In this document: piece after piece, positions 1 to 7,583 of the stretch
Numbering within the stretch: position 1 is the stretch's first letter
How the letters are laid out: each line of letters starts with the position of its first letter
Assembly: GCA_038237665.1 (NCBI GenBank)
Contig: JBBRYK010000069.1
Coordinates: forward strand, 1-15,240
From: JBBRYK01 sp038237665
Lineage (GTDB): Bacteria; Actinomycetota; Thermoleophilia; Gaiellales; Gaiellaceae
Length of the DNA stretch: 15,240 nt
Direction: 5' to 3'
Made by a program: the position numbers and the translations under genes
The notes under the pieces: model-generated
Database searches by the model: none
The model's input: only the letters and a program-made list of their open reading frames with translations
Told to the model about the DNA's origin: nothing

Positions 1-23
1 CCCCGCAGGCCCGTGAGTCGCAT

Positions 24-74
24 ATTCGCCGGCTGTTCTGGTGCGGCTCGAAGCATTGCCCGGAACCGGCGAAT
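24..74. repeat. Inverted repeat, 9-bp arms
   Basis: ATTCGCCGG at 24-32 is exactly complementary to CCGGCGAAT at 66-74, with a 33-nt loop. A second perfect hairpin, GGAAGG/CCTTCC at 76-89, follows directly. No poly-U tract follows on either strand, so structure in RNA is more likely than termination. Confidence 0.5.
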
Positions 75-124
75 CGGAAGGTCCCTTCCCGCCAAATGCA
101 GCGGTCGCGTTCCGACCCCTGGCC

Positions 125-140
125 GGAAAGGGTTCTTTCC
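125..140. repeat. Short hairpin GGAAAG/CTTTCC
   Basis: A 6-bp perfect stem (125-130 with 135-140) closes a GGTT loop. It sits between the hairpins at 24-89 and 162-207. Confidence 0.35.
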
Positions 141-161
141 GAGTAACGCACTCATTACGCA

Positions 162-207
162 GAGTCCTTAATGATCGCTGATTCTAACAAGAACCGTGTA
201 AGGACTC
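162..207. repeat. Inverted repeat GAGTCCTTA/TAAGGACTC
   Basis: The 9-bp arms at 162-170 and 199-207 are perfectly complementary around a 28-nt loop that is more AT-rich than the surroundings. It is the fourth inverted repeat within 190 bp. It could be an RNA stem or a protein-binding site. Confidence 0.5.
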
Positions 208-425
208 GAGCGCCGAGCACGTCCGACGGCAAAGGGTTGCAATTGGCCACTTCGACTCGTTGAAGAACACCTCCAAGATTTCGGCGACCGCACTTGCAAA
301 ACGAACGCCGCATGACGCCTGGTACAGAGCGGTGCCGACGAGGCTGGAAAGTCCCATTTCCGGGGTTTCCGTACTTCTTGGTACTGGCCGGGTATCAGCG
401 GACGACGGTTGCCGAAGCTGAAGTT

Positions 426-3400
426 CTAGAGCAGGCCGCGTGTCTGGTCGGCGTGCCAGTCGAGCCCGAGCGACTCGAAGGACGCCAGCGCCTCCCGGAG
501 CAGGGCCTCATCCTCGCGCACGACTCCGAGCGCCCTCAGCGCAAACGGTTGCACATAGCTGCGCCGCCTGAGGTAGGGCGCGCCCTCGGCCTCGATCCTC
601 GCTCCGTCGCGGAGCGCCGCCAGGGCGTCGAGCCGGGCCGCGACGTTGGCGAAGACGAACCAGCCGCGATGCCAGCCGTGCGCGATGTCGGGCTCCGCCA
701 GCAGGCGCTCCAGCTCGCCGAGGTCGCCGCGGGCAAGCGCCAGCTCCACCTCCGGCGTGCTCAACGTCGACCCGTAGCCCTCCATCCAGATCTCGCGCGC
801 GTGCTCTTCGAGCCGTTGCGCCTCACCGGGATCGCCCAACCGCTCGCTCGCGACCGCGCAGACCAGGATCGCACGCGGGTTGCGAACACACGGTGTCTCG
901 CGATTCTCGCCGACGAGCGTCTCGGCACGTTGCTGGAGGCCGCGGATCGCGTCCCACCGGCCGAGCAGCTCCTCGACCTCGATCTCGATCGAGACGCCGT
1001 GCACGCGGTGATGCGGCGTCAGCCTCGCCGCGATCTCGTCGTGCGCCCTCGCGAGCCGGCGTGCTTCCTTGAAGCGGCCGCTCCAGATGCACCCCGAGAT
1101 CGGCGCCGAGTGGATGTCAGCCCGGAGATCCGGATCGCTGATCTCGTCCAGCAGGTCGAAGCGCCGCTCGGCCCAGGCACGGCCGTGGTCGTACTCGCCG
1201 GCGACGAACGCCACGATCCCGCGCGCGTCCCAGGCGGCGGACCGGAGATCGGCGTCGCCCAGCTCCTCGGCGACCTCGCTCGCCTCGACCGCCGCCTCGG
1301 CACCCTCGTCGGGGCGCCACCGCGCGCGCGAGACGAGCGCCTTCACGTGCGAGGCGCTCTTCGGCTCGGTGCCGGCGAGGGCGCGCGCGATCCAGTCGTC
1401 GACGAGCTCCCGTTCCGGCATGCGCTTCCAGATCCCGGAGCGGCAGACCGTCTCGAAAGCGAGGTCGGCGTAGAGCTCCGCCTCCTGCGAGGGATCCCGA
1501 GCCTCGGCGATCGCTGCCCGCATCGCGGTCCAGAACGGTTCTCCGGCGTACTTGAGCGCGTTCGCACGGGCCACGCGCCGCCAGACAGCGCTCCGTTCGG
1601 GGCCCGGCTCGGCGAGCTCCAGTGCGCGCTCGAGCAGGCCGAGAGCGTCGTCGATCTCGTAGCGTGACATGGCGCTCTCGGCCGCCCGCACGAGCCAGCG
1701 GCGGGCGGACGCTCGCAGCTCGGCGAGCCGGGCTTCGTCTCCCGACCAGGCCAGGTCGGCGTCCTCGGGCCGCACGGCCTCGGCGTAGTGGTAGGCGAGC
1801 AGCGACGCGTGCTCGTCCCGGCCCTCGCCGGAGCGCTCGAGCCACGCGGCGAACGCGGCGTGGAGGTGGGCCCGCTTGGCCTTGGGGAGGCCGGCATAGG
1901 CGACCTCGCGCGTGAGTGCGTGCTTGATCGCGTACTCCCGCTCGCCCGCGAGCGACGAGCCGGCGCGGCGGCGGATGAAGTCCCGCTCCTCGAGAACGTC
2001 GAGGTCCGGCTGGACGCCTTCCAGCAGCTCGTAGACCGGCCCGCTCCAGAAGACGCGGCCGATCACAGACGCCGCCTGGAGAGCTGCCTTCTCGGAGGGC
2101 TCGAGCAGGTCGATGCGCGCCGCGAGGACGGCCTGCACCGAGTCGGGTACGGCGAAGCCGGCCGGAACCCGGCCCGCCTTCCAGCCACCGTCGACGCGCT
2201 TCAGCACCTTCTGGTCGATCAGCGTGGCGAGGAGCTCCTCGACGAAGAACGGGTTGCCCTCGGCCCGCTCGACGACCACGCGGCGGAGCTCGTCGGGCAG
2301 CTCGCCGGCAAGCAGCTCGTCGAGCATCTGTCCGGCCTCGGCGCTCGAAAGCGATTCGAGCCAGAGCCGGGTCTCGTTGCGCCGCGCGCCGAACCCGGGC
2401 CGGCGCTCGAGGAGCTCGGGGCGGCCGGTAGCAAGCAGGAAGAACGGTCCGTGTACACGCCGGGTGAGCGTCTCGAGCAGGTCGAGGAGCTCGTCTTCGG
2501 CCCAGTGCAGGTCCTCCACGAGCACGACGAGGGGACGCTCGGCTGTCCACTCCTCGAAGAGCTCGACCCAGGCGTCGTGCAGCCGGTCGCGGGCGGCGAG
2601 CGGGTGGAGGTCGGGAGCGACGTCGAGGCCGAGCGTCAGCCCGAGAAGCTCACGACCGGCGAGGCGCCTGAGGGTGACCTCGGTCGGGTCCGATTCGAGG
2701 ATGCCGAAGTGCTCTTTGAGGATCTCTCCGAGCGGCCAGTACGTGATCCCGCGTCCGTAGGGCAGGCACCGCCCGGTCCGGCGGAGCGGCTCCGGCTGGG
2801 CTGCGCCCAGCCGCTCCCAGAGCTCGCGGGCGAGGCGGGTCTTGCCGGCTCCGGCGTCGCCGATGATCGTGACGAGCTGCGGCTCGCCCGATTCGGCCGC
2901 CCGGGAGTAGGCGGCGTCCAGCGCCTCGACCTCGTCGGCGCGACCGACGAAGGCTCGCCTCAGGCCGCCGACCCCCCGCGGCCGCTGCAAGGTGAGCGCG
3001 CGGACGACGCGGCGGCACGGGACGCCGCCGGGCTTTCCCTTCGCCTCGACCTTCGTGGCATCGCCGAACTCGAACGCGCCCGCAGCGGCTGCGACCGTGC
3101 GCTCGCCGGCGAGGATCTCGCCCGGTGCCGCGGCCTGCTCGAGCCGCGCGGCCACGTTGACGGCGTCCCCACTGACGAAGGAGCTGCCGCGACGCGCCTG
3201 GCCGACCACGACCTCGCCGGTGTTGACTCCGAAGCGAAGCTCGAGCTCGCCCCCGAAGACCTCGGTCAGCCGCTGCCGCATCGCCAGGGCCGCGTGCAGG
3301 GCGCGCTCGGCGTGATCCTCCAGCGCTGCGGGCGCGCCGAAAGCGGCCATGACCGCGTCGCCGGCGAACTTCTCGATCGTCCCGCCCGCCCGCTCCACCT

Positions 3401-3533
3401 CGGCCTCCATCGCGCCGTAGAAGCGGTCGAGGAGAACACGCATCCGTTCCGGATCCTGCGAGCCCGCAAGCGCCGTCGACCCCACCAGGTCCGCGAAGAG
3501 GACGGTGGCGAGCTTCCGCTCCTCGGTGGTCAT
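426..3533 (-). CDS. Class III adenylate/guanylate cyclase - AAA ATPase - TPR-like protein
   Basis: This 1035-residue protein has an N-terminal class III nucleotide cyclase domain (about 1-180), a P-loop ATPase domain (about 195-450) and a long helical, TPR-like C-terminal half. Seen directly: metal-binding Asp15 (LFADLVGST) and Asp59, Lys55 as the purine-selecting lysine, Asp123, and the transition-state pair Asn126/Arg130 (GDAVNVAARLE). All expected catalytic residues are present, so it should make a cyclic nucleotide, probably cAMP. Walker A is GDAGAGKT at 225-232, and a Walker B-like VVLVEDLHWAED follows. Family knowledge: such proteins are cytosolic signal integrators in actinobacteria, with inputs mostly unknown. 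The ATG at 3533 is chosen because homology begins at once (EERKLATVLFADLVGST); the open frame continuing to 4298 is antisense or out-of-frame to the kinase. It lies 17 nt behind the kinase stop. No Shine-Dalgarno is visible, but a -10-like hexamer sits 6 nt upstream. Confidence 0.9.
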   Translation of the reverse strand: MTTEERKLATVLFADLVGSTALAGSQDPERMRVLLDRFYGAMEAEVERAGGTIEKFAGDAVMAAFGAPAALEDHAERALHAALAMRQRLTEVFGGELELRFGVNTGEVVVGQARRGSSFVSGDAVNVAARLEQAAAPGEILAGERTVAAAAGAFEFGDATKVEAKGKPGGVPCRRVVRALTLQRPRGVGGLRRAFVGRADEVEALDAAYSRAAESGEPQLVTIIGDAGAGKTRLARELWERLGAAQPEPLRRTGRCLPYGRGITYWPLGEILKEHFGILESDPTEVTLRRLAGRELLGLTLGLDVAPDLHPLAARDRLHDAWVELFEEWTAERPLVVLVEDLHWAEDELLDLLETLTRRVHGPFFLLATGRPELLERRPGFGARRNETRLWLESLSSAEAGQMLDELLAGELPDELRRVVVERAEGNPFFVEELLATLIDQKVLKRVDGGWKAGRVPAGFAVPDSVQAVLAARIDLLEPSEKAALQAASVIGRVFWSGPVYELLEGVQPDLDVLEERDFIRRRAGSSLAGEREYAIKHALTREVAYAGLPKAKRAHLHAAFAAWLERSGEGRDEHASLLAYHYAEAVRPEDADLAWSGDEARLAELRASARRWLVRAAESAMSRYEIDDALGLLERALELAEPGPERSAVWRRVARANALKYAGEPFWTAMRAAIAEARDPSQEAELYADLAFETVCRSGIWKRMPERELVDDWIARALAGTEPKSASHVKALVSRARWRPDEGAEAAVEASEVAEELGDADLRSAAWDARGIVAFVAGEYDHGRAWAERRFDLLDEISDPDLRADIHSAPISGCIWSGRFKEARRLARAHDEIAARLTPHHRVHGVSIEIEVEELLGRWDAIRGLQQRAETLVGENRETPCVRNPRAILVCAVASERLGDPGEAQRLEEHAREIWMEGYGSTLSTPEVELALARGDLGELERLLAEPDIAHGWHRGWFVFANVAARLDALAALRDGARIEAEGAPYLRRRSYVQPFALRALGVVREDEALLREALASFESLGLDWHADQTRGLL

Positions 3534-3539
3534 ACGCGG

Positions 3540-3568
3540 ATTGTGTACGCCTAACCCTTGGCCGTCAC
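3540..3568 (-). promoter_or_regulatory. Candidate internal promoter for a leaderless cyclase mRNA
   Basis: On the minus strand, GTGACG (3568-3563) and CACAAT (3545-3540) are separated by 17 nt, and the cyclase ATG follows after 6 nt. That spacing would start transcription on or beside the start codon. Each hexamer matches the sigma-70 consensus at only four of six positions, and the element overlaps the end of the kinase gene, so it is tentative. A second CACAATCC lies 9 nt before the kinase start. Confidence 0.3.
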
Positions 3569-5032
3569 CTCGTTCAGGTGGGCACGGAACTTGTCCGGGT
3601 GCGCCAGCTCGGTGATCCAGATCACGATGTATCGGGTCTTCGTCCCGGAGCGGAGCGTGTAGGTCGTCGTCCGGCCAACGGTCTGCGAGGCCGAAACGGC
3701 GTCGAACGGCCCCGTCTCGGACGGCCCCGCCTGAATCTCGGCGACGAAGCCGGGCGTATCGGTCTGGACGGTGACCTGAGTGATCGACGTCTTCTGGGGA
3801 GCCGCGAGCACGAGGCCGACACCCTTCTTGCCGATCGCGGCCAGGCCGTCGTTGTAACCCTCCGTCGACCAGAAGGTCAACTGATTGCCGTCGGTCGCGT
3901 TCCCTACCGCGTCGTCGTTCTCGTGCGCATCGCCTGGGGGCGGGTCCCAGACTCCTGCGGCCCGAAGCTGCACTGCGTGGAGCCCGGCCGGGGGTGTGCC
4001 TCCGCCGTCGTTCGGAGTGGAGCCGCCACCGAAGTCGACCACGCCGTAGTGGACGAGGGCGAGGGCGGCCACCGTGGCCGCCGCGACGAGCGCCGCCAGG
4101 CCGAGCGGCAGAGCGATGCGCCCTCGGCGTCGCGGTGCAGGCCGGGGCCGGGCGTGCGGCAGCGCCGCCCGAGCGGGCACGACCATCGTCGCGTCCCGCT
4201 CGGTGTCCGAACCAAGCTCTTCGAGGCAGGCGTCGAGCTCGTCGGCGAACTCCTCCATCGAGGAAAAACGATCGTCCGGGTGCTTCGCCAGAGCGCAATC
4301 GACGGCGGCCGCAATGCGGGTCGGCACGTCGGGCCGCCGCTCCCGGACGCGCGGGACCGGATCGTGGACATGACGGAGAGCCACCGCGACGAAGGTGTCC
4401 CCGTCGTAGGGCACCTCGCCCGTCAGCAGCTCGTAGAGGACGGCGCCCAGCGAGTAGAGGTCGGTCCGCTCGTCCACCGGTTCACCCTGGGCCTGCTCAG
4501 GTGCGATGTAGTGGCTCGTGCCGAGGACCGAGCCCGTCTGGGTGAAGCCCTGCACGTCGAGCGACCGGGCGATGCCGAAGTCCGTCACCTTCACCTCGCC
4601 GCCGGCCGGGAGGAGGACGTTCTGCGGCTTGACGTCACGGTGGACGAGCCCCTGCCGGTGGGCGAAGGCAAGGGCGTGGGCGATCTGGATCGCGATCTCG
4701 AGCGCCCGGCGGACCGGCAGCGGCCCGGCGCGGACGATCAGCTGCTTCAGGTTCTCGCCCTCGACGTACTCGAAGACGATGTACTGGCGGCCGTCGCGAT
4801 CGCCGCGGTCGATGACGGTGACGATGTTCGGGTGGCTGAGCTGGGCGACCGCCCGCGCCTCGCGCTTGAAGCGCTCGACCTGGTCTGCGTCGCGGCCGAC
4901 ATGCTCGTGCAGCAGCTTGATCGCGACGTTTCGTTCGAGGAGCGTGTCGTGCGCGCGATAGACGCTCGACATTCCGCCCGTCCCGACGAGCGCATCGAGC
5001 TCGTAGCGAGAGGCGATCACTTCACCCACCAT
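3551..5032 (-). CDS. Transmembrane Ser/Thr protein kinase with outer discoidin-like domain
   Basis: This 493-residue PknB-type (Hanks-type) kinase has the glycine loop GTGGMSSV at 17-24, ATP-anchoring Lys39, helix-C Glu58, catalytic HRD at 131-133, metal-binding DFG at 151-153, and a GTSHYIAPEQ activation/P+1 segment. A basic proline/arginine linker (about 290-306) precedes one transmembrane helix (about 307-330). The C-terminal outer domain (about 345-493) contains a segment like NATDGNQLTFWST and beta-strand patterns resembling F5/8 type C or galactose-binding sandwiches, as in the outer domain of mycobacterial MviN/MurJ; that resemblance is my inference. No PASTA repeats are present. The likely role is to sense an envelope ligand outside and phosphorylate inside. 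The gene lies 28 nt after the aminotransferase stop and 17 nt before the cyclase start, suggesting one transcript. No clear ribosome-binding site precedes the ATG. Confidence 0.92.
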   Translation of the reverse strand: MVGEVIASRYELDALVGTGGMSSVYRAHDTLLERNVAIKLLHEHVGRDADQVERFKREARAVAQLSHPNIVTVIDRGDRDGRQYIVFEYVEGENLKQLIVRAGPLPVRRALEIAIQIAHALAFAHRQGLVHRDVKPQNVLLPAGGEVKVTDFGIARSLDVQGFTQTGSVLGTSHYIAPEQAQGEPVDERTDLYSLGAVLYELLTGEVPYDGDTFVAVALRHVHDPVPRVRERRPDVPTRIAAAVDCALAKHPDDRFSSMEEFADELDACLEELGSDTERDATMVVPARAALPHARPRPAPRRRGRIALPLGLAALVAAATVAALALVHYGVVDFGGGSTPNDGGGTPPAGLHAVQLRAAGVWDPPPGDAHENDDAVGNATDGNQLTFWSTEGYNDGLAAIGKKGVGLVLAAPQKTSITQVTVQTDTPGFVAEIQAGPSETGPFDAVSASQTVGRTTTYTLRSGTKTRYIVIWITELAHPDKFRAHLNEVTAKG

Positions 5033-5060
5033 CAGGGTGGGATTGTGCCCGTGAAGCGCG

Positions 5061-6377
5061 TTAAGAAAGCGTGTTGTCGACGGCGCTCTCCCACACGGCG
5101 AGAGCCTCGTCGAGCTCAGCGTCCCCGATCACGAGCGGGACGAGAACGCGAATGCAGTTCGAGTAGATGCCGGATTTGAGCAGGAGCAGACCGTTGTCCG
5201 CAGCCGTTTGGACGACCTGCGTCGCCACTTCCGCAGCGGGCTCCTTCGTCTCGTGATCGCGGACGAGCTCGATCGCCAGCATCGCTCCGAGCCCGCGAAC
5301 GTCGCCGATCTGCGGGTAGCGCTCCTGCCAGGTGAGCATCCGCGAGCGAATCGTCTCGCCGATCGCAGCAGCCCGATCGCAGAGGCCCTCGTCCTCGATC
5401 ACGTCCAGCACGGCGAGCGCGGCCGCCTGCGCGACCGGGTTGCCGACGTAGGTGCCGCCGATCGCGGAGTCGCCGGGGGCATCCATGATCTCGGCGCGCC
5501 CGATCACCCCGGAGAGCGGCAGCCCGGCGGCGATCGACTTGGCGACCGTGATCAGGTCGGGCTCGACCTCGTAGTGCTCGATCGCAAAGAACTTGCCCGT
5601 CCGGCCAAAGCCGGTCTGAACCTCGTCGACGACGAGGACGATCCCGTGGTCGTCGCAGATCCGCCGCACGCCGGCGAGGAACTCCGGCGGCGCGACGACG
5701 AACCCGCCTTCGCCCTGGACCGGCTCGATCACGATCGCGGCGACCGTCTCGGCGGCAACCTGCGTCACGAGCGCACGTTCGAGGCTTGCAAGCGCGGTCG
5801 CCGTGTCGGGCCCGCGGTAGTCCTGGGCGAACGGCACGCGATAGACCTCCGGGGCGAAGGGCCCCAGGCCGGCCTTGTACGGGTGCGTCTTCGAGGTCAG
5901 CGACAGCGAGAGGAGCGTGCGCCCGTGGAAGCCGCCCTCGAAGGCGATCACGGCCGGGCGCCCGGTGTACGACCGCGCGAACTTGATCGCGTTCTCGACC
6001 GCCTCGGTGCCCGCGTTGAAGAACGCGGCCTTGGCGGGGGCCGAGATCGGAGCGAGGTCGACCAGGCGCTCGGCCAGAGCGACGTAGACCTCGTACGGCA
6101 CGATCGTGAAGTCGGTGTGGCTGAAATGGTTGAGCTGCTCCTGGGCAGCGGCCACCACGTGCGGATGCGAATGGCCGACGTTCAGGCAGCCGACGCCGCC
6201 CGTGAAGTCGATGAACGTGTTGCCGTCGACGTCGGTGATCGTTGCGCCGCGGCCCTCGGCGATCACGACCGGCAGGTAGACGGAGAGCGGGTCGGCGACG
6301 ACGCGCTCCTTCCGGTCGAGGATCTCCTTCGAGCGCGGGCCTGGAATCGCCGTCCGCAGCTCGATCGCTCGCGTCAT
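5061..6377 (-). CDS. gabT: 4-aminobutyrate aminotransferase-type class III aminotransferase
   Basis: This 438-residue PLP-dependent class III aminotransferase has full family length. It begins with a GabT-like IPGPRS segment (11-16). Visible PLP-site features are NAGTEAVENA (121-130, phosphate binding), FHGRT (150-154), VVDEVQTGFGRTG with Asp251 contacting the pyridine nitrogen, and Schiff-base Lys280 in ITVAKSIAAGLP. The expected reaction moves the amino group of GABA (or a related omega-amino acid) to 2-oxoglutarate, giving succinate semialdehyde and glutamate; the exact substrate cannot be read from sequence. The ATG at 6377 is favoured because the open frame above it loses all family similarity. 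It is the first gene of the minus-strand run, transcribed divergently from the CapA-like gene across 96 bp. A second role in putrescine or gamma-glutamyl-GABA breakdown is possible given the neighbouring GGT-family gene, but is unproven. Confidence 0.88.
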   Translation of the reverse strand: MTRAIELRTAIPGPRSKEILDRKERVVADPLSVYLPVVIAEGRGATITDVDGNTFIDFTGGVGCLNVGHSHPHVVAAAQEQLNHFSHTDFTIVPYEVYVALAERLVDLAPISAPAKAAFFNAGTEAVENAIKFARSYTGRPAVIAFEGGFHGRTLLSLSLTSKTHPYKAGLGPFAPEVYRVPFAQDYRGPDTATALASLERALVTQVAAETVAAIVIEPVQGEGGFVVAPPEFLAGVRRICDDHGIVLVVDEVQTGFGRTGKFFAIEHYEVEPDLITVAKSIAAGLPLSGVIGRAEIMDAPGDSAIGGTYVGNPVAQAAALAVLDVIEDEGLCDRAAAIGETIRSRMLTWQERYPQIGDVRGLGAMLAIELVRDHETKEPAAEVATQVVQTAADNGLLLLKSGIYSNCIRVLVPLVIGDAELDEALAVWESAVDNTLS

Positions 6378-6398
6378 CGCCACAACCCTGACGATAGC

Positions 6399-6444
6399 GC
6401 AGCCGCCGGGTGGCTGCATACTGAATAAAGAGCTTGCAGCCGCC
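6399..6444. repeat. Direct and inverted repeats in the divergent promoter region
   Basis: GCAGCCGCC occurs at 6399-6407 and again at 6436-6444. Between them lies GGCTGCA (6412-6418), which can pair with either copy: GCAGCC at 6399-6404 (7-nt loop) or TGCAGCC at 6435-6441 (16-nt AT-rich loop). The element fills the spacer between the divergent aminotransferase and CapA-like genes, so it may be a regulator site or alternative RNA hairpins. Confidence 0.45.
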
Positions 6445-6473
6445 CCCTGCGAGCAGGAGATCGGGCTTCGTGC

Positions 6474-7583
6474 TTGTATCTCAGCGTGATCCGGCGCGCG
6501 CTTCTCCTCTGCTTCCTCGCAGCCCTGATTTCCGGCGGGCTCCTGGCCGTGCTGGCGGGCCGCAGCAACGCCGGGCCCACACGCACGGTGCACCCCGCCC
6601 GCGCTGCGCGCGTCGATCACCCGGCCCGCGTCCATGCGCTTCCGTCGATCCGGATCGCCGCCGTCGGGGACATGGCCATGGTGGCCAATTCGGACAGCGG
6701 GGCGAGCTACTTCGCCTGGGTGGCGCGCTACCTCCGCGGCAACGTCGTCTTCGGGAACCTGGAGGGCACGCTCACTGACCGCGGCTCCTCGAAATGCGGG
6801 TCGGGCAGCTCGAGCTGCTTCGCCTTCCGGGCCCCGCCCTCGTACGGGTCGCTGCTCAAGCAGGCCGGCTTCACGATTCTGAACACGGCGAACAACCATG
6901 CCTACGACTTCGGCTCGATCGGCCAGGCCGACACGCTCTCGACACTCGATCGTCTCGGTCTTCGCCACACCGGGCGCCCGGGTGAGATCGCGCTCTTCAG
7001 GGCGCGCGGCGTCAGGATCGCGTTCGTGGGCTTCGCCCCCTACCCCTGGGCGCAGAGCCTCACGAACATCCCGGCGGCGAAGGCGCTCGTGCGCCGGGCT
7101 GCCGCGCAGGCCGACCTCGTCCTGGTCACCATGCACGCCGGCGCCGAAGGCTCCAGTGCCAATCACGTCCGCGCCGGGACGGAGTTCTTCCTCGGTGAGA
7201 ACCGCGGCGACTCCGAGGCGTTCACGCACGCCGTCGTGGATGCAGGTGCCGATCTCGTCGTCGGGAGCGGCCCTCACGTGCTCCGTGGCATGGAGTGGTA
7301 CCACGGCCGCCTGATCGCCTACAGCATGGGCAACTTCGTCGGCTGCCACACGCTCTCGACCTCGGGCGATCTCGCCCTCAGCGGCATCCTGCACCTGACG
7401 CTGCACGGGGACGGCTCGTGGGGGAGCGGCGACCTCGTCCCGATTCACCTCGTCGGCTGCGGCGTGCCCGAGCGGGATCCCGCCGAAGCGGCGCACGGTT
7501 TCGTGCGCGATCTCTCCCGCGGTGACTTCGGCCGCCGGGGAGTGCGGATCAGCCGCACCGGCGTGCTGCTTCCGGCGGCGTAG
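6474..7583 (+). CDS. CapA-family metallophosphoesterase-like protein, exported or membrane-anchored
   Basis: This 369-residue protein belongs to the poly-gamma-glutamate CapA-like (PGA_cap) family with a calcineurin-like fold. An N-terminal hydrophobic segment (about 9-28, after two arginines) is a signal peptide or anchor, so the domain is outside the membrane. Metal-site motifs are in order: VGD (Asp66), GNLEGT (Asn95, Glu97), ANNHAYDFG (Asn141, His142, Asp145), MHAG and GSGPHVLRGMEW. In Bacillus, CapA takes part in making or exporting poly-gamma-glutamate; in other bacteria the role of this family is mostly unknown, and no CapB or CapC ligase gene is visible here. The start is uncertain: TTG at 6474 has AGGAGA 13 nt upstream, whereas GTG at 6486 gives a more typical signal-peptide N-terminus (MIRRALLL). 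The stop TAG overlaps the next gene's GTG, so the two are probably translationally coupled. Confidence 0.85.
   Translation: MYLSVIRRALLLCFLAALISGGLLAVLAGRSNAGPTRTVHPARAARVDHPARVHALPSIRIAAVGDMAMVANSDSGASYFAWVARYLRGNVVFGNLEGTLTDRGSSKCGSGSSSCFAFRAPPSYGSLLKQAGFTILNTANNHAYDFGSIGQADTLSTLDRLGLRHTGRPGEIALFRARGVRIAFVGFAPYPWAQSLTNIPAAKALVRRAAAQADLVLVTMHAGAEGSSANHVRAGTEFFLGENRGDSEAFTHAVVDAGADLVVGSGPHVLRGMEWYHGRLIAYSMGNFVGCHTLSTSGDLALSGILHLTLHGDGSWGSGDLVPIHLVGCGVPERDPAEAAHGFVRDLSRGDFGRRGVRISRTGVLLPAA

Larger units (their letters stand above)
1..425. other. Gene-free stretch with clustered inverted repeats
   Basis: No convincing coding region is visible here on either strand; the plus-strand frame opening at 294 is antisense to the cyclase gene and has the arginine-rich composition of a shadow frame. 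The segment lies downstream of the minus-strand cyclase operon. It holds four consecutive inverted repeats between 24 and 207 (listed separately) and weaker hairpins at 346-370 and 371-384. No U-rich tract follows these hairpins on the minus strand, so I do not call an intrinsic terminator for the operon. It could be an intergenic RNA or a 3' untranslated region; the sequence does not decide. Confidence 0.5.

Noticed and set aside
180..275. A minus-strand GGAGGTGTTC followed by a roughly 32-codon frame looks like a small gene.
   Set aside because: The start codon would sit within or directly against the GGAGG, the peptide has no recognisable character, and the frame overlaps the 162-207 inverted repeat.
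294..1667. Long plus-strand open frames opposite the cyclase and kinase genes (for example 294-1667, 1788-3554, 3578-5179).
   Set aside because: Their composition mirrors the real minus-strand codons and no recognisable motif appears.
3534..4298. The cyclase reading frame stays open upstream for another 255 codons, suggesting a 1290-residue protein.
   Set aside because: The extension is out-of-frame over the kinase gene, arginine/proline-rich and without family similarity; the cyclase domain begins right at the ATG at 3533.
6378..7496. The aminotransferase frame is open upstream for 373 codons.
   Set aside because: It lies antisense to the CapA-like gene, whose motifs are clear, and the added sequence looks like a shadow frame.
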